43,693 nucleotides of DNA from Calothrix anomala FACHB-343 (GCF_014696435.1 NZ_JACJQG010000080.1:1-43693); one strand, 5' to 3'; counted from the stretch's first letter, positions 24,635-33,289 are shown. The notes: generated from the letters alone by a model not told the origin. Translations and numbers: made by a program.

Positions 24635-27076
24635 CTAATAAACTAAATAAATTGCCCAGATAGCCATTGCTCTGAGATAAGTGCTGGCGCGGAAGGTACC
24701 GGATGCGGTGATGGCTTCGGGTGTGCGGAACTGTAAACCGTTGTCGTAAATTTGCTTGACTACGGCTTGTGTTAAGCGCAATGCTTCATCCTTCATTCCC
24801 ATCTGGACGAGAAAAGCTGCTATTCCAAAGTTAATACCTGTCCAAACTTCTAGGGGGTGTGTGGCTTTGGGGTTCTCTGGCGAACCGTCGGGAAGAACGC
24901 CGTTTGCTGCACCGAATTGACCATTTTGGAATTTGAGGAAGCAAGCATCATATACTGTTTGCAGGGCAGATAAAGCGCGATCGCTCTCTACAATATCCGG
25001 TAATCCCAGTAACCTGGCGTAAAATTGTCCGCATAGTTGATCCGCCATGACGACATCAGAACCACTCTCGCTATCTAGGCGGTAATATTTACCATTCCAG
25101 AGTTTTGCTTCGTAGATGAGGCGAGATTGTTGCAACCAAGTTTGATATGTGGATTTTTGCCTTCCTAACTCCTCTGTGTTCTCTGCGCCTCTGCGGTTCA
25201 TTAATAAAATATCACTAATAGCGATCGCAGCTTCTAAGGCTGCTATCCACAAACCGCCGCAATATGCGCTGACACCTTGTAACCGCCAATCATCAAAGGT
25301 TTGATCCGGTGCGCCAGAATTTTCGGGAATCCCATCACCATCTTTATCAAAAGTCTTGAGGTAGTCGAGAGTTTGCACAATTGCATCCCAACAATCTGCA
25401 AGGAACTGCACATCATCAGCGCCGGTGAGCAGAAAATCTCGGTATACTTGCAAAACAAAATCGCTGCCTAAATCTTTCCATAAATTGCAGTCTTGGTAGC
25501 AGGTGTAGTTGGTTTGCTCCCAGACATGCTCATTCGGTGCGCCTAAATCGTGGGGTGTTGCGCCTGCAATTTTGCGCGGTGCGGTTGTGGTGTCTGCGCC
25601 AATTGTATAGTAATAACCAATGATGCGTTGATTGTCGTCGCTTTGGGGAATCGCTCTTGCAAAAGCGCGAATAACTGACTTTTCCAGTTCGGGGAATAAC
25701 ATCAGCAAAGCGAAAGAACCATACAAGCGCACATCTAAACTTTCATACCAGCGATAATCTAAGCATTCTAGTACGGCAAATTGACCGATGGGATCGAGTT
25801 CTGAGGCTGCACTCCAAAGTGTACCACCACTGGTAAGGTCATATAGCTCGTTAAATAAAGCCATTTTCAACCAAGCTGGTAAATCTTCCCGTTCCAGGAT
25901 GGGTTGCTGCCAAGTTTGAATTTGCGATCGCCAATTTTGATATTCTGTTAAAGCAGTAGATGCGATCGCCCAAGCATTTTTACCACTACGATTAAAGAAA
26001 TCTGTATATCTGCGGTAATAGTTAATTCCGGCTGCAAATTCTGTTACCGGGCAATCCCAAGCTAAGGCAAAGGGAATTTCTAAAGATTCCCCTGGTTGCA
26101 GAGTAAAACGAATTGCGATCGCTGCTCCTACTTGTGTATTATCTGTTGCAGAGGTTTCATCAACATAATTGGGCAAAGAACCATCACGAGCAAAGCTTTG
26201 CCACAACTCCTCACCCCTACCCGCCGGATTCCAGCGCGTATGATAAAACACTTCTACCTGGGGATGCTTCAAGGTAGCGATACACCAGCTACCATCACCC
26301 TCTTGCACAGGTTGATTCTCTGTAACTTGGGATAAAAAACAACCAATGTATTCCTGATTTTCGACTAATTGGTTGTAATTACCTTGACTCTCCCCCAAAC
26401 GCAGCTGATATTCATATACTGGACTTCCATCATCGCGTATCTTCACCTTGGGCGACTTCAACGCATTCGTAAACCAGCCCACCATATTTTGCCAGGTGAG
26501 CATAATACTCAAAGTAATCGGTGCATTTGTGCGATTATGGGCATTCCAGAGAAACACCGCTACCGGATAACTAGTTTCTTTGTAGTTATTTGCCCAAATC
26601 GGGGAAAACTGCTCGCAAGTTAACTGCGCTTGTAAGACATTTTCATAGACAAACCAACTCCGGGGATACAAAGCATGATAAGTACCCGTGTGAACATTTC
26701 CCCCTTTCTCCCTGCTCCCCTGCTCCCCTGCTTCGGAAGCTGGATACCATCGCCAAGCACTGAGACTACCATCCTCCGGTGCTGCGGTAGATAAAGCGTA
26801 AGCTTGAGAAGATGAGCCAGAAGACTCAAACACGCTGAATTGACAGGCGGCGATATTCTTAAAAGTATGCTCTCCCCCGTCAATATGCCATAAATTAAAG
26901 TCTCCGCGAGAAGAACGCCCGATACAACCAGCACCAAAGCCACCTAAAGGCATACCATGCCAAGGGCCATCATCAATATTGCTAGCATAACGGACAGTGT
27001 AGGGCTTGTCCCAACCAAGACCAAGGGGACGATTCCAAGTGTAAGAGGGAATTACGGAAGAGAGCGGATTTGTCAT
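24635..27076 (-). CDS. GH116 family beta-glucosidase (GBA2-like)
   Basis: The 813-residue protein matches GH116, the family of human GBA2 and bacterial beta-glucosidases. It has an N-terminal beta-sandwich domain (about 30-340, with GMPLGGFGAGCIGRSSRGDF at 41-60) and an (alpha/alpha)6 barrel (about 395-813). By family comparison the nucleophile is Glu437 in VLECLDYRWYESLDVRLYGS (435-454) and the acid/base is Asp591 in APDQTFDDW (589-597). It should remove beta-linked glucose from glycosides or lipids; heterocyst glycolipids are a conceivable substrate but this is only a guess. There is no signal peptide. Two in-frame stretches look like inserted repeat DNA: residues about 114-127 and about 627-641 (NRRGAENTEELGRQK). 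Upstream DNA holds GGCAGAG heptamers. Confidence 0.93.
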   Translation of the reverse strand: MTNPLSSVIPSYTWNRPLGLGWDKPYTVRYASNIDDGPWHGMPLGGFGAGCIGRSSRGDFNLWHIDGGEHTFKNIAACQFSVFESSGSSSQAYALSTAAPEDGSLSAWRWYPASEAGEQGSREKGGNVHTGTYHALYPRSWFVYENVLQAQLTCEQFSPIWANNYKETSYPVAVFLWNAHNRTNAPITLSIMLTWQNMVGWFTNALKSPKVKIRDDGSPVYEYQLRLGESQGNYNQLVENQEYIGCFLSQVTENQPVQEGDGSWCIATLKHPQVEVFYHTRWNPAGRGEELWQSFARDGSLPNYVDETSATDNTQVGAAIAIRFTLQPGESLEIPFALAWDCPVTEFAAGINYYRRYTDFFNRSGKNAWAIASTALTEYQNWRSQIQTWQQPILEREDLPAWLKMALFNELYDLTSGGTLWSAASELDPIGQFAVLECLDYRWYESLDVRLYGSFALLMLFPELEKSVIRAFARAIPQSDDNQRIIGYYYTIGADTTTAPRKIAGATPHDLGAPNEHVWEQTNYTCYQDCNLWKDLGSDFVLQVYRDFLLTGADDVQFLADCWDAIVQTLDYLKTFDKDGDGIPENSGAPDQTFDDWRLQGVSAYCGGLWIAALEAAIAISDILLMNRRGAENTEELGRQKSTYQTWLQQSRLIYEAKLWNGKYYRLDSESGSDVVMADQLCGQFYARLLGLPDIVESDRALSALQTVYDACFLKFQNGQFGAANGVLPDGSPENPKATHPLEVWTGINFGIAAFLVQMGMKDEALRLTQAVVKQIYDNGLQFRTPEAITASGTFRASTYLRAMAIWAIYLVY
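25154..25198 (-). repeat. In-frame repeat inside the GH116 gene (AGGCGCAGAG type)
   Basis: On the minus strand it reads AACCGCAGAGGCGCAGAGAA followed by CACAGAGGAGTTAGGAAGG, a well-known intergenic repeat type of Nostocales. Here it is read in frame as NRRGAENTEELGRQ. Confidence 0.75.
26696..26737 (-). repeat. In-frame repeat inside the GH116 gene (GGGAGCAG type)
   Basis: TCCCTGCTCCCCTGCTCCCC repeats read in frame on the minus strand as EAGEQGSREKGG. The same unit lies between genes at 8228-8262, 35300-35340 and 43605-43640. Confidence 0.75.
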
Positions 27077-27392
27077 CGCCTGATTATACAGCGTGCGGTT
27101 ACGCTAATGAAGCCTAGCGCGATGTGTGATTTTTCTCAAGTGATGAAGGAAGGCAGAAGGCAGAGGGCAGAGGGCAGAAGGGATGTATTATCTGGATGAT
27201 TGGTTAAAATATTAATGCGATTGTTGGCAGTTAAAGGTTTTATTAGGTTTAATCGTCTTTGGTTTTAAACTATTATCTTTAGCTTGCTGACAAAAGCTAC
27301 AAAATATTCTGCCTTTTTCCATCATCTCATTGTAATTTACATGGTATATGTGGGCACTCTAAATTTAAGTAAAATTTAGGAGGATAATTTTC
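27077..27392. other. Intergenic region between divergent genes
   Basis: Holds GGCAGAA/GGCAGAG heptamers (about 27149-27180) and, near 27376, a strong GGAGGA Shine-Dalgarno sequence for the next gene. No other feature is seen. Confidence 0.5.
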
Positions 27393-27866
27393 ATGTCCAC
27401 AGCCCCAATTAGCGCCACACTGGCACAAAAACAGAGAGATGAAGTGTTACAAGCGATCGCCACTATTAAAGAAAAGCTACCATTTTTAATTGATTTAACA
27501 AACGAAGAGCGTAAAGCATTACCGAAGATGGGAGATAAAAGCCGCGCTTTTGTTAGTAAAGCATTAGAGGTAGCTAGCCAGAATCCAGAGTTCTTACCGC
27601 GATCGTTTGACCTGGAAGAAATGCGCAAAGACATACAATTATTTGAGGCGTTATATCCTGTATTGCTGTCACTTTCCCAATTACATGAATTAGTCGATGA
27701 TACATCTCTAGCAGTGGGTAGCGAAGCCTATGCAGCCGCCTTACAAGTGTACAACTACGCCAAAGCTAGCGGACAAGGCGGTGGTTTAGAGACAGTAGTT
27801 GAGGAAATGGGGCAAAGATTCAGCCGGAAATCTCGCAAAGCCAAGCTAGAAACAGCAACCGCGTAG
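27393..27866 (+). CDS. Helical hypothetical protein
   Basis: The 157-residue protein is predicted to be all helical: AQKQRDEVLQAIATIKEKLP (about 11-30), NEERKALPKMGDKSRAFVSK (about 38-57), DLEEMRKDIQLFEALYPVLL (about 73-92). The tail is basic (RFSRKSRKAKLETATA). It has no membrane segment, signal or catalytic motif. The start is clear: AGGAGGATAATTTTC lies directly before the ATG, one of the best ribosome binding sites of the window, so it is probably well translated. I do not recognise a named family. It marks the left edge of the repeat-rich island. Confidence 0.75.
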   Translation: MSTAPISATLAQKQRDEVLQAIATIKEKLPFLIDLTNEERKALPKMGDKSRAFVSKALEVASQNPEFLPRSFDLEEMRKDIQLFEALYPVLLSLSQLHELVDDTSLAVGSEAYAAALQVYNYAKASGQGGGLETVVEEMGQRFSRKSRKAKLETATA

Positions 27867-28061
27867 AAAATCACTCGAAAGTTGCACTTGAGAACTCGGA
27901 ACTTCGAGTAAATTACTCGGCGTTTCGAGTTCCGATGATAAATGATAGTGTAAAAAGAGCGATCGCTCCGGCTTTTTACTCGGAACTTCGTGCTTTGAAG
28001 TGCAACAGTCGAGTTCCGATGACGAATGATGGTGCAAAAAGAGCGAATATTGCCCTTCCAA
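27867..28061. repeat. ACTCGGAACTTCG repeat block, left of the island
   Basis: Contains ACTCGGAACTTCG and GAGTTCCGATGA units in both orientations, then GAAGTGCAACAGTCGAGTTC and CGAATGATGGTGCAAAAAGA before GCGAATATT. The same words in the same order occur at 33411-33490, on the other side of the RAYT/caspase block. Confidence 0.7.
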
Positions 28062-28108
28062 TCATCTCGCGATCAACACAAAACATCAAACCCCCACAAA
28101 TATATTAC

Positions 28109-28287
28109 GTAGGGGCTAGGCAACGCCTCGCCCCCCAGGAAATATGCATCACAGCCAACAATTTAGATATAATCATCCCCAGATAAATCAGCATATTTGA
28201 TATTTAAAATATCCGCTGCCCAACAATATTGTGATTCGTTGAGTTGCCATATCGGTTGGGGGGCATGGCATTGCCATGCCCCTACGG
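28109..28287. repeat. 179-base direct repeat, copy 1 (ends in REP palindrome)
   Basis: Runs from GTAGGGGCTAGGCAACGCCT to the palindrome GGGCATGGCA-t-TGCCATGCCC (28261-28281) and CCTACGG. Copy 2 (28361-28539) starts 252 bases later and is about 90 percent or more identical by eye. Confidence 0.9.
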
Positions 28288-28360
28288 GTTTAAATCAAAA
28301 TTAGGACAAAATATGCAATAAATACAATACCCATAATCCATCGCCACCATCCATAAACTC

Positions 28361-28539
28361 GTAGGGGCTAGGCAATGCCTCGCCCCCCAGTAAATATGCA
28401 TCACAGCCAACAATCTAGATATAATCATCCCCAAATCAATCAGCATATTTGATATTTAAAATATCCGGTGCCCAAGAATATTGTGATTCGTTGAGTTGCC
28501 AAATTGGTTGGGGGGCATGGCATTGCCATGCCCCTACGG
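28361..28539. repeat. 179-base direct repeat, copy 2 (ends in REP palindrome)
   Basis: Same structure as copy 1, with the palindrome at 28513-28533. It ends 73 bases before the ATG of the RAYT gene, so the transposase reading frame stays open back into the repeat. Confidence 0.9.
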
Positions 28540-28612
28540 TGTATATGTTGATGGATGGCAAAAATGTCGATTACAATGGGCAAAAATTGCAAATATTCAA
28601 ATTCAAAAATTA

Positions 28613-29209
28613 ATGCCCTACGATCCGCAAAAACACCATCGTCGTTCTATTCGCTTGAAAGGGTACAATTACACTCAAACTGGTGCATATTTCATCACTA
28701 TTTGCACTAAAGGACGGCAATGTTTATTTGGTAATGTGGTTCAGGGTGAAATGCAATTAAATACTTTAGGATATATTGCCTTTAACTGTTGGCAAACAAT
28801 ACCCGATCATTTTCCTCACATTGCATTAGATACATTTATAATCATGCCTAATCATGTACATGGCATCTTAATTATTATCGATAACTCTGTTGGTGGTTTG
28901 CATTGCTATCCCTTCAATCAAAACATCGAATACAACATAGGAAAATTCGGTAAACCTTTACCTGGTTCTATTTCTACGGTTATTGGTAGCTATAAAAGCG
29001 TTGTTAGCAAACGTATTAATATAATTTGGCAGACTCACAGCCAATCAATCTGGCAACGCAATTTTTACGAACTCATTGGTAGAGAAGAAAAATCTATAAA
29101 TAACATTCGAGAATATATTGTCAATAATCCCCGGCGTTGGGCAGATGATCCAGAAAACCCGCGACATAATTCTGATATTCAAGATTATCTTTTTAATATC
29201 CCTTTTTAA
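28613..29209 (+). CDS. REP-associated tyrosine transposase (RAYT, IS200-like Y1 family)
   Basis: About 198 residues from the ATG at 28613. The frame is open further up, but that part is encoded by the repeat and is not protein-like. The N-terminus has HHRRSIRLKGYNYTQTGAYF followed by ITICTKGR, the usual RAYT opening (RRSxRLxxYDY). The HUH motif is MPNHVHGI (about residues 78-85) and the catalytic Tyr is probably in NNIREYIVNNPRRW (about 164-177). RAYTs are single-copy Y1 transposases that move or maintain palindromic REP sequences in trans. The gene is flanked by such palindromes: two on the left (28261-28281, 28513-28533) and one on the right (29269-29289). It looks intact. Confidence 0.9.
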   Translation: MPYDPQKHHRRSIRLKGYNYTQTGAYFITICTKGRQCLFGNVVQGEMQLNTLGYIAFNCWQTIPDHFPHIALDTFIIMPNHVHGILIIIDNSVGGLHCYPFNQNIEYNIGKFGKPLPGSISTVIGSYKSVVSKRINIIWQTHSQSIWQRNFYELIGREEKSINNIREYIVNNPRRWADDPENPRHNSDIQDYLFNIPF

Positions 29210-29268
29210 TTAAAAATCCTGCAATATCCCATAAATATCAATCCACATTGAGATGCATATCATCGTAG

Positions 29269-29289
29269 GGGCACGGCAATGCCATGCCC
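29269..29289. repeat. REP-like palindrome right of RAYT
   Basis: GGGCACGGCA-a-TGCCATGCCC with one mismatched pair, preceded by CGTAGG. It forms the right boundary of the RAYT unit, 60 bases after the stop. Confidence 0.8.
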
Positions 29290-29317
29290 TGAGAATAAAT
29301 ATATAAAATGCGGCGAA

Positions 29318-29653
29318 TTATGGCTTTTTATTCGCCAAATTATACTTAACCTCGATTTCAAAATTACTTTCTGCCGAACCTTCAGTTAAAAACGGAATCC
29401 CCGTTTTCCCACCCAACTTGATGCCAAATTTAACAGTTACCTCTTCTGCATCAGGTATATTCTTAAAAGCCCCGACAGCTAACTTGGCATAATTACGAAT
29501 CTTGTTCTGAAACTCATGAATATTGACTGTAGGTAAAGCATCGCGATATCCGGGTTCATCATCTTCTGGAACTTCCGCAGCTTCCTTTGATTCCAAGTAG
29601 ATTTCGTACTCTAAATCCTCATCTTTGACAATCAGCCTTTGTACTTCTGACAT
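29318..29653 (-). CDS. Trypco1-like (CU044_2847 family) small protein
   Basis: The 111-residue protein starts with a beta-hairpin (MSEVQRLIVKDEDLEYEIYL). A helix follows (about 48-68), and it ends with EEVTVKFGIKLGGKTGIPFL and ESNFEIEVKYNL (about 71-105). The pattern (E)VxxxFGIKLxxxxG...ExNFxVxxxW/Y is that of the trypsin-co-occurring domain 1 family, seen next to proteases and NTPases in predicted biological conflict systems. The gene is divergent from the caspase/nSTAND/WD40 gene with only 69 bases between the start codons, so both share a control region. A GAGG Shine-Dalgarno sequence lies before the ATG. The role is unknown; a sensor, adaptor or inhibitor of the neighbour is inferred from position. 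Confidence 0.75.
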   Translation of the reverse strand: MSEVQRLIVKDEDLEYEIYLESKEAAEVPEDDEPGYRDALPTVNIHEFQNKIRNYAKLAVGAFKNIPDAEEVTVKFGIKLGGKTGIPFLTEGSAESNFEIEVKYNLANKKP

Positions 29654-29722
29654 TTGCTTGCCTCAGTTAGTTTTTTAGTTGTTATTCTAGTAATATTACG
29701 TAAAAATGACTGCTACAGAGAT
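29654..29722. promoter_or_regulatory. Shared divergent control region of the Trypco1/caspase pair
   Basis: The 69 bases between the two start codons are AT-rich (TTTTTTAGTTGTTATTCTAG) and must hold ribosome binding sites for both genes and probably overlapping promoters. A tight divergent layout suggests balanced or linked expression. No operator palindrome is obvious. Confidence 0.45.
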
Positions 29723-32700
29723 ATGGCTCGATATGCCCTGGTAATTGGCATTGCTAAGTATGACAACTTCAACAACCTGCCAAAAGCCGTTGATGATGCG
29801 GAAAAAATCGCACAACTCCTCAGACAATACGGTCGGTTTGATATTCAGCCGTTACCTGGTAAATTAATCGAGAGTGAAAATCTCTGGCAAGTCACTGCTG
29901 ATAAAAAATTACTGGGTAAAGAACTCGGTCAAGCGGTGAGGCTGTTTTTACTGGAGAAAGCCAAAGGTAGCGAAGCGCTGATTTATTTTGCAGGACATGG
30001 ATTTGAAGCAACCAGCAACACAGGTATAACGAAGGGGTTTTTGGCTACTTCAGATTGTCATAAAGATGGGCAAAATGCGATCGCCTTTGATGACTTTAAT
30101 ACCTTAATCGCCAAATCTCAACTCAGCAGTCTGGTGGTACTGTTAGATTGCTGTTATGCTGGCTCCTTGCTAGAAAGAAGTTTCATCAGATCCAGTTTCC
30201 CAATCTTCAATAGCAAACAAGACTACTGCTTAATTACCGCCTCCCGCGCATTTGAAAGAGCTAGGGAGGATGCAGAAGGTGGGATTTTCACCAAAGCAGT
30301 CCTCAAAGGATTGTCTCAAGATAAAGCTGATGATACTACAGGGGAAGTCAACGCCAACGACTTGATGAGCTTCGTATCACGGGAACTCAAGGGAAGCGGA
30401 CAAGAAGCAATTTACATGGGTGGTGGGAGATCCATTCCTCTGGTGTTTTATCGGCCAAAGAATCCCGTCAAGTCTGGGGTGGTAAGTGATGAATGTCCCT
30501 ATCGGGGATTACAAGCTTTTGAGAAAGAACATGCCAAATTCTTTTTTGGTAGGCAGAAAGTAGTTAACTTAATTCAACAGAAACTCACGCAAGCTAACTT
30601 TATTCCCATCATTGGCGCATCGGGTAGCGGTAAATCTTCTGTAGTGTTGGCGGGTTTGATTCCCCAATTAAATGAAACTGAATGGCAAGTATTAGAACCA
30701 ATAAAACCAGGATTTGAACCTTTAATTAAGTTGAGAAGCGCTTTTCAAAGATTCTTTCCTGGTGCTAAAAATGAGAAGCAGCTTAAAGAATTGATTGAAG
30801 ATAAGCAAAATAATTTATCTGCAATTCTCGAAAATATCCCAGGTTCAGCAAAATTATTGCTTGTAGTCGATCAATTTGAAGAAGTATTTACTGGTGGTGC
30901 TAGTCCACAAGAAAAGCAAAGATTTATTCAACTGCTGACACAGGTAGTAGACATTAGCGATGGGCGGTTAGCAGTGGTAATTACCATGCGAGCAGATTTT
31001 CTCGAACCCTGTTTGCAATATGAATCCTTAACCCAGATAATTCAAGTACAGGCTGTTTATATAGGAGATTTAACTGGAGTTGATTTAAAGGCGAGCATCA
31101 CTGAACCTGCCAAACTTCAGGGTCATAGTGTTGAAGAAGCGCTACTATTAAAAATTCTCCAAGATGTGAAACAAGAACCTGGATTTTTGCCCTTATTGGA
31201 GTTTGCTTTAACTAAACTCTGGGATAAACGCGATCGCAATAAACATCAACTCACCCTAGAAGAATATGAAAAGTTGGGAGAATTAACTGGGGCGTTAAAT
31301 CTTCATGCAGAAAATGTTTATCACTACCAAGATTTTGAGGAAGAATCGCCAACTCAAGAACGCAATCAGCAAGAGAAGGAATGGATTAGGCTGATTTTTT
31401 TGCGCTTACTGCGGACAGGAGAAGGAGAAAAAGACACCCGACAGCGCCAACCAAAAGCCACAATCTTAAATATTGCAGGTAATGACCCCAATCAACAGCA
31501 ACAACTCAGGGAATTACTAGATGGGGAAGCGGGATTAGTTAAAGGACGCTTGTTAGTTACAGGGAAAGATGAAACAGGAGAAGCTTGGATTGATTTAGCC
31601 CATGAAGCTTTAATAGAAGGTTGGCAGCAGTTTGCCCAGTGGCGACAACAAGACCGAGACTTGCGGCGGTTAAGAGATAGATTAGCAGATACTCGACGGG
31701 AGTGGAAAAATAAAGGAGAGAATGATACATATTTAATGCAAGGCGGATTGCTGGCGGAAGTGAGGGATAGCTGGCAACAGTTGCAGCTTTATTTACAATC
31801 ACCCCAGAAAGATAAAGATTTTTACAAACGTAGTGATGCTTACGAAAAAGACCGCATTGCTGAACTAGAAAGGGCACTTACTGAGTCTCAATTGCGAGAA
31901 AAGGCGGTGAGGGTAGAGAATTTATTGCCCGTTCAACCCCTAGAAAGTCTAGTTTTGGCGATTCAAGCTATGGGTGAGAATCACGATAAACTACCTCAGC
32001 AGATTCTTGCACCGATTCAATACAGCTTGAGTCGAGTGACAAATAAAGCCAGAGTCTCCATTCCCTTGCTTGGGGATGAGGATGTTGTCAGGTCTGTCGC
32101 CATCAGCGGCGATGGTCAGACGATTGTCAGTGGCGGTAGTGACGGCACAGTCAGGTTGTGGGACATTCAAGGTCATCCCTTAGCTGAATTTTTCCAGAGG
32201 CATCAGGGTTCTGTCATGTCTGTAGCCATCAGCAGCGATGGTCAGACGATTGTCAGTGGCGGTAGTGACGGCACAGTCAGGTTGTGGGACATTCAAGGTC
32301 ATCCCCTGGTTGAACCCTTCAGGGGGCATAAGGGCGTTGTTGTGATGTCTGTAGCCATCAGCGCTGATGGTCAGACGATTGTCAGTGGTGGTGAAGATGG
32401 TACGGTGCGGTTGTGGAACCTCCAAGGTCTTCCCTTAGCTGCACCCTTCTGTGGCCATGAGCATAGTGTGCGCTATGGGGGTCATGTCACATCTGTCGCT
32501 ATTAGTGCGGATGGACAGACAATTGTCAGTGGTAGTAATGACAGTACAGTGCGTTTGTGGAACCTTCAAGGTCATCCCTTGGGTAAGCCTTTCTGCGGTC
32601 ATAAGGATTGGGTCTATTCTGTCGCCATTAGTGCTGATGGGCAAATGATTGTCAGTGGTGGTCGTGATGGTACGGTGCGATTGTGGAACTTTCAAGGTTA

Positions 32701-33205
32701 TCCCTTAGCTGAACCCTTTCGTGGCTATGAAGGTGGTGTTGTGTCTCTCGCCATTAGCCCAGATGGGCAGAAAATTGTTAATGGTGGAGATGATGTCACA
32801 GTGTGGTTGTGGAATCTTCAAGGTCATCCTTTGGGTGAACCTTTTCATGGTCATAAAGGTGCTGTCAATTCTGTCGCCATCAGCGCCGATGGGCAGACGA
32901 TTGTCTCTGGCGGTGATGACGGTACAGTGCGGTTGTGGAATTGCCAAGGTTTTCCTTTAGGTGAACCGTTGCGTGGTCATGAAGGTGCGGTCAATACTGT
33001 CGCCATTAGCGCTGATGGGCAGACGATTGTCTCTGGCGGTGAAGACGGTACAGTGCGGTTGTGGCGGGGTGGTTGGCGTGCATGGTTACAAGTCTGTTGC
33101 GACAGGTTGCGTTACCATCCCATCTTCACCAACCCGCCAACCGAGGAAGCAAAAGCCGCTTGCGAAGTCTGCCGCAAATATGTTTGGGACAATGAAAATT
33201 TGTAA
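29723..33205 (+). CDS. Caspase-like protease / nSTAND NTPase / WD40-repeat protein
   Basis: 1160 residues from the ATG at 29723; the frame is open to a TTG at 29654, but MARYALVIGIAKYD is the usual start of the caspase fold. Domains: a C14 caspase-like protease (1-245) with His92 in YFAGHGFE and Cys144 in LLDCCYAGS. Then an nSTAND1-type P-loop NTPase (about 258-640) introduced by YRGLQAFEKEHAKFFFGR, with Walker [10 protein letters not shown] (298-306) and Walker B LLLVVDQFEEVF (378-389). Next a helical region with LRDRLADTRREW, then eight WD40 repeats (about 786-1117), and a C-terminal tail with WLQVCCDRLRYHP and ACEVCRKYVW. All catalytic residues are present. Proteins of this kind are thought to sense a trigger with the WD40 propeller, assemble through the STAND ATPase and release the protease, causing cell death. 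The WD40 units are unusually alike, also in DNA. Confidence 0.93.
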   Translation: MARYALVIGIAKYDNFNNLPKAVDDAEKIAQLLRQYGRFDIQPLPGKLIESENLWQVTADKKLLGKELGQAVRLFLLEKAKGSEALIYFAGHGFEATSNTGITKGFLATSDCHKDGQNAIAFDDFNTLIAKSQLSSLVVLLDCCYAGSLLERSFIRSSFPIFNSKQDYCLITASRAFERAREDAEGGIFTKAVLKGLSQDKADDTTGEVNANDLMSFVSRELKGSGQEAIYMGGGRSIPLVFYRPKNPVKSGVVSDECPYRGLQAFEKEHAKFFFGRQKVVNLIQQKLTQANFIPIIGASGSGKSSVVLAGLIPQLNETEWQVLEPIKPGFEPLIKLRSAFQRFFPGAKNEKQLKELIEDKQNNLSAILENIPGSAKLLLVVDQFEEVFTGGASPQEKQRFIQLLTQVVDISDGRLAVVITMRADFLEPCLQYESLTQIIQVQAVYIGDLTGVDLKASITEPAKLQGHSVEEALLLKILQDVKQEPGFLPLLEFALTKLWDKRDRNKHQLTLEEYEKLGELTGALNLHAENVYHYQDFEEESPTQERNQQEKEWIRLIFLRLLRTGEGEKDTRQRQPKATILNIAGNDPNQQQQLRELLDGEAGLVKGRLLVTGKDETGEAWIDLAHEALIEGWQQFAQWRQQDRDLRRLRDRLADTRREWKNKGENDTYLMQGGLLAEVRDSWQQLQLYLQSPQKDKDFYKRSDAYEKDRIAELERALTESQLREKAVRVENLLPVQPLESLVLAIQAMGENHDKLPQQILAPIQYSLSRVTNKARVSIPLLGDEDVVRSVAISGDGQTIVSGGSDGTVRLWDIQGHPLAEFFQRHQGSVMSVAISSDGQTIVSGGSDGTVRLWDIQGHPLVEPFRGHKGVVVMSVAISADGQTIVSGGEDGTVRLWNLQGLPLAAPFCGHEHSVRYGGHVTSVAISADGQTIVSGSNDSTVRLWNLQGHPLGKPFCGHKDWVYSVAISADGQMIVSGGRDGTVRLWNFQGYPLAEPFRGYEGGVVSLAISPDGQKIVNGGDDVTVWLWNLQGHPLGEPFHGHKGAVNSVAISADGQTIVSGGDDGTVRLWNCQGFPLGEPLRGHEGAVNTVAISADGQTIVSGGEDGTVRLWRGGWRAWLQVCCDRLRYHPIFTNPPTEEAKAACEVCRKYVWDNENL
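32080..33075 (+). repeat. Eight near-identical WD40-coding repeats
   Basis: Units of about 126-144 bases, each ending in a form of GGTACAGTGCGGTTGTGGAA. Units 1 and 2 are practically identical for about 70 bases (about 32111-32181 and 32237-32307). Unit 4 carries a 6-residue insertion and unit 6 is the most diverged (VTVWLW). One eight-bladed or seven-bladed-plus propeller is expected. Confidence 0.9.
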
Positions 33206-33289
33206 AGGCGTAGCAATGCTGTGTTTTGAAGATAGTTTGTAGTTATTATCTCCATCATGGAGCTTCAGAACTCCAGCTTTCACTGTCAA

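Noticed and set aside
28109-28539. Possible CRISPR array, because of direct repeats with a spacer between
   Set aside because: Only two copies of 179 bases, 252 bases apart, end in REP palindromes. The unit size and number do not fit CRISPR and no cas gene is near.
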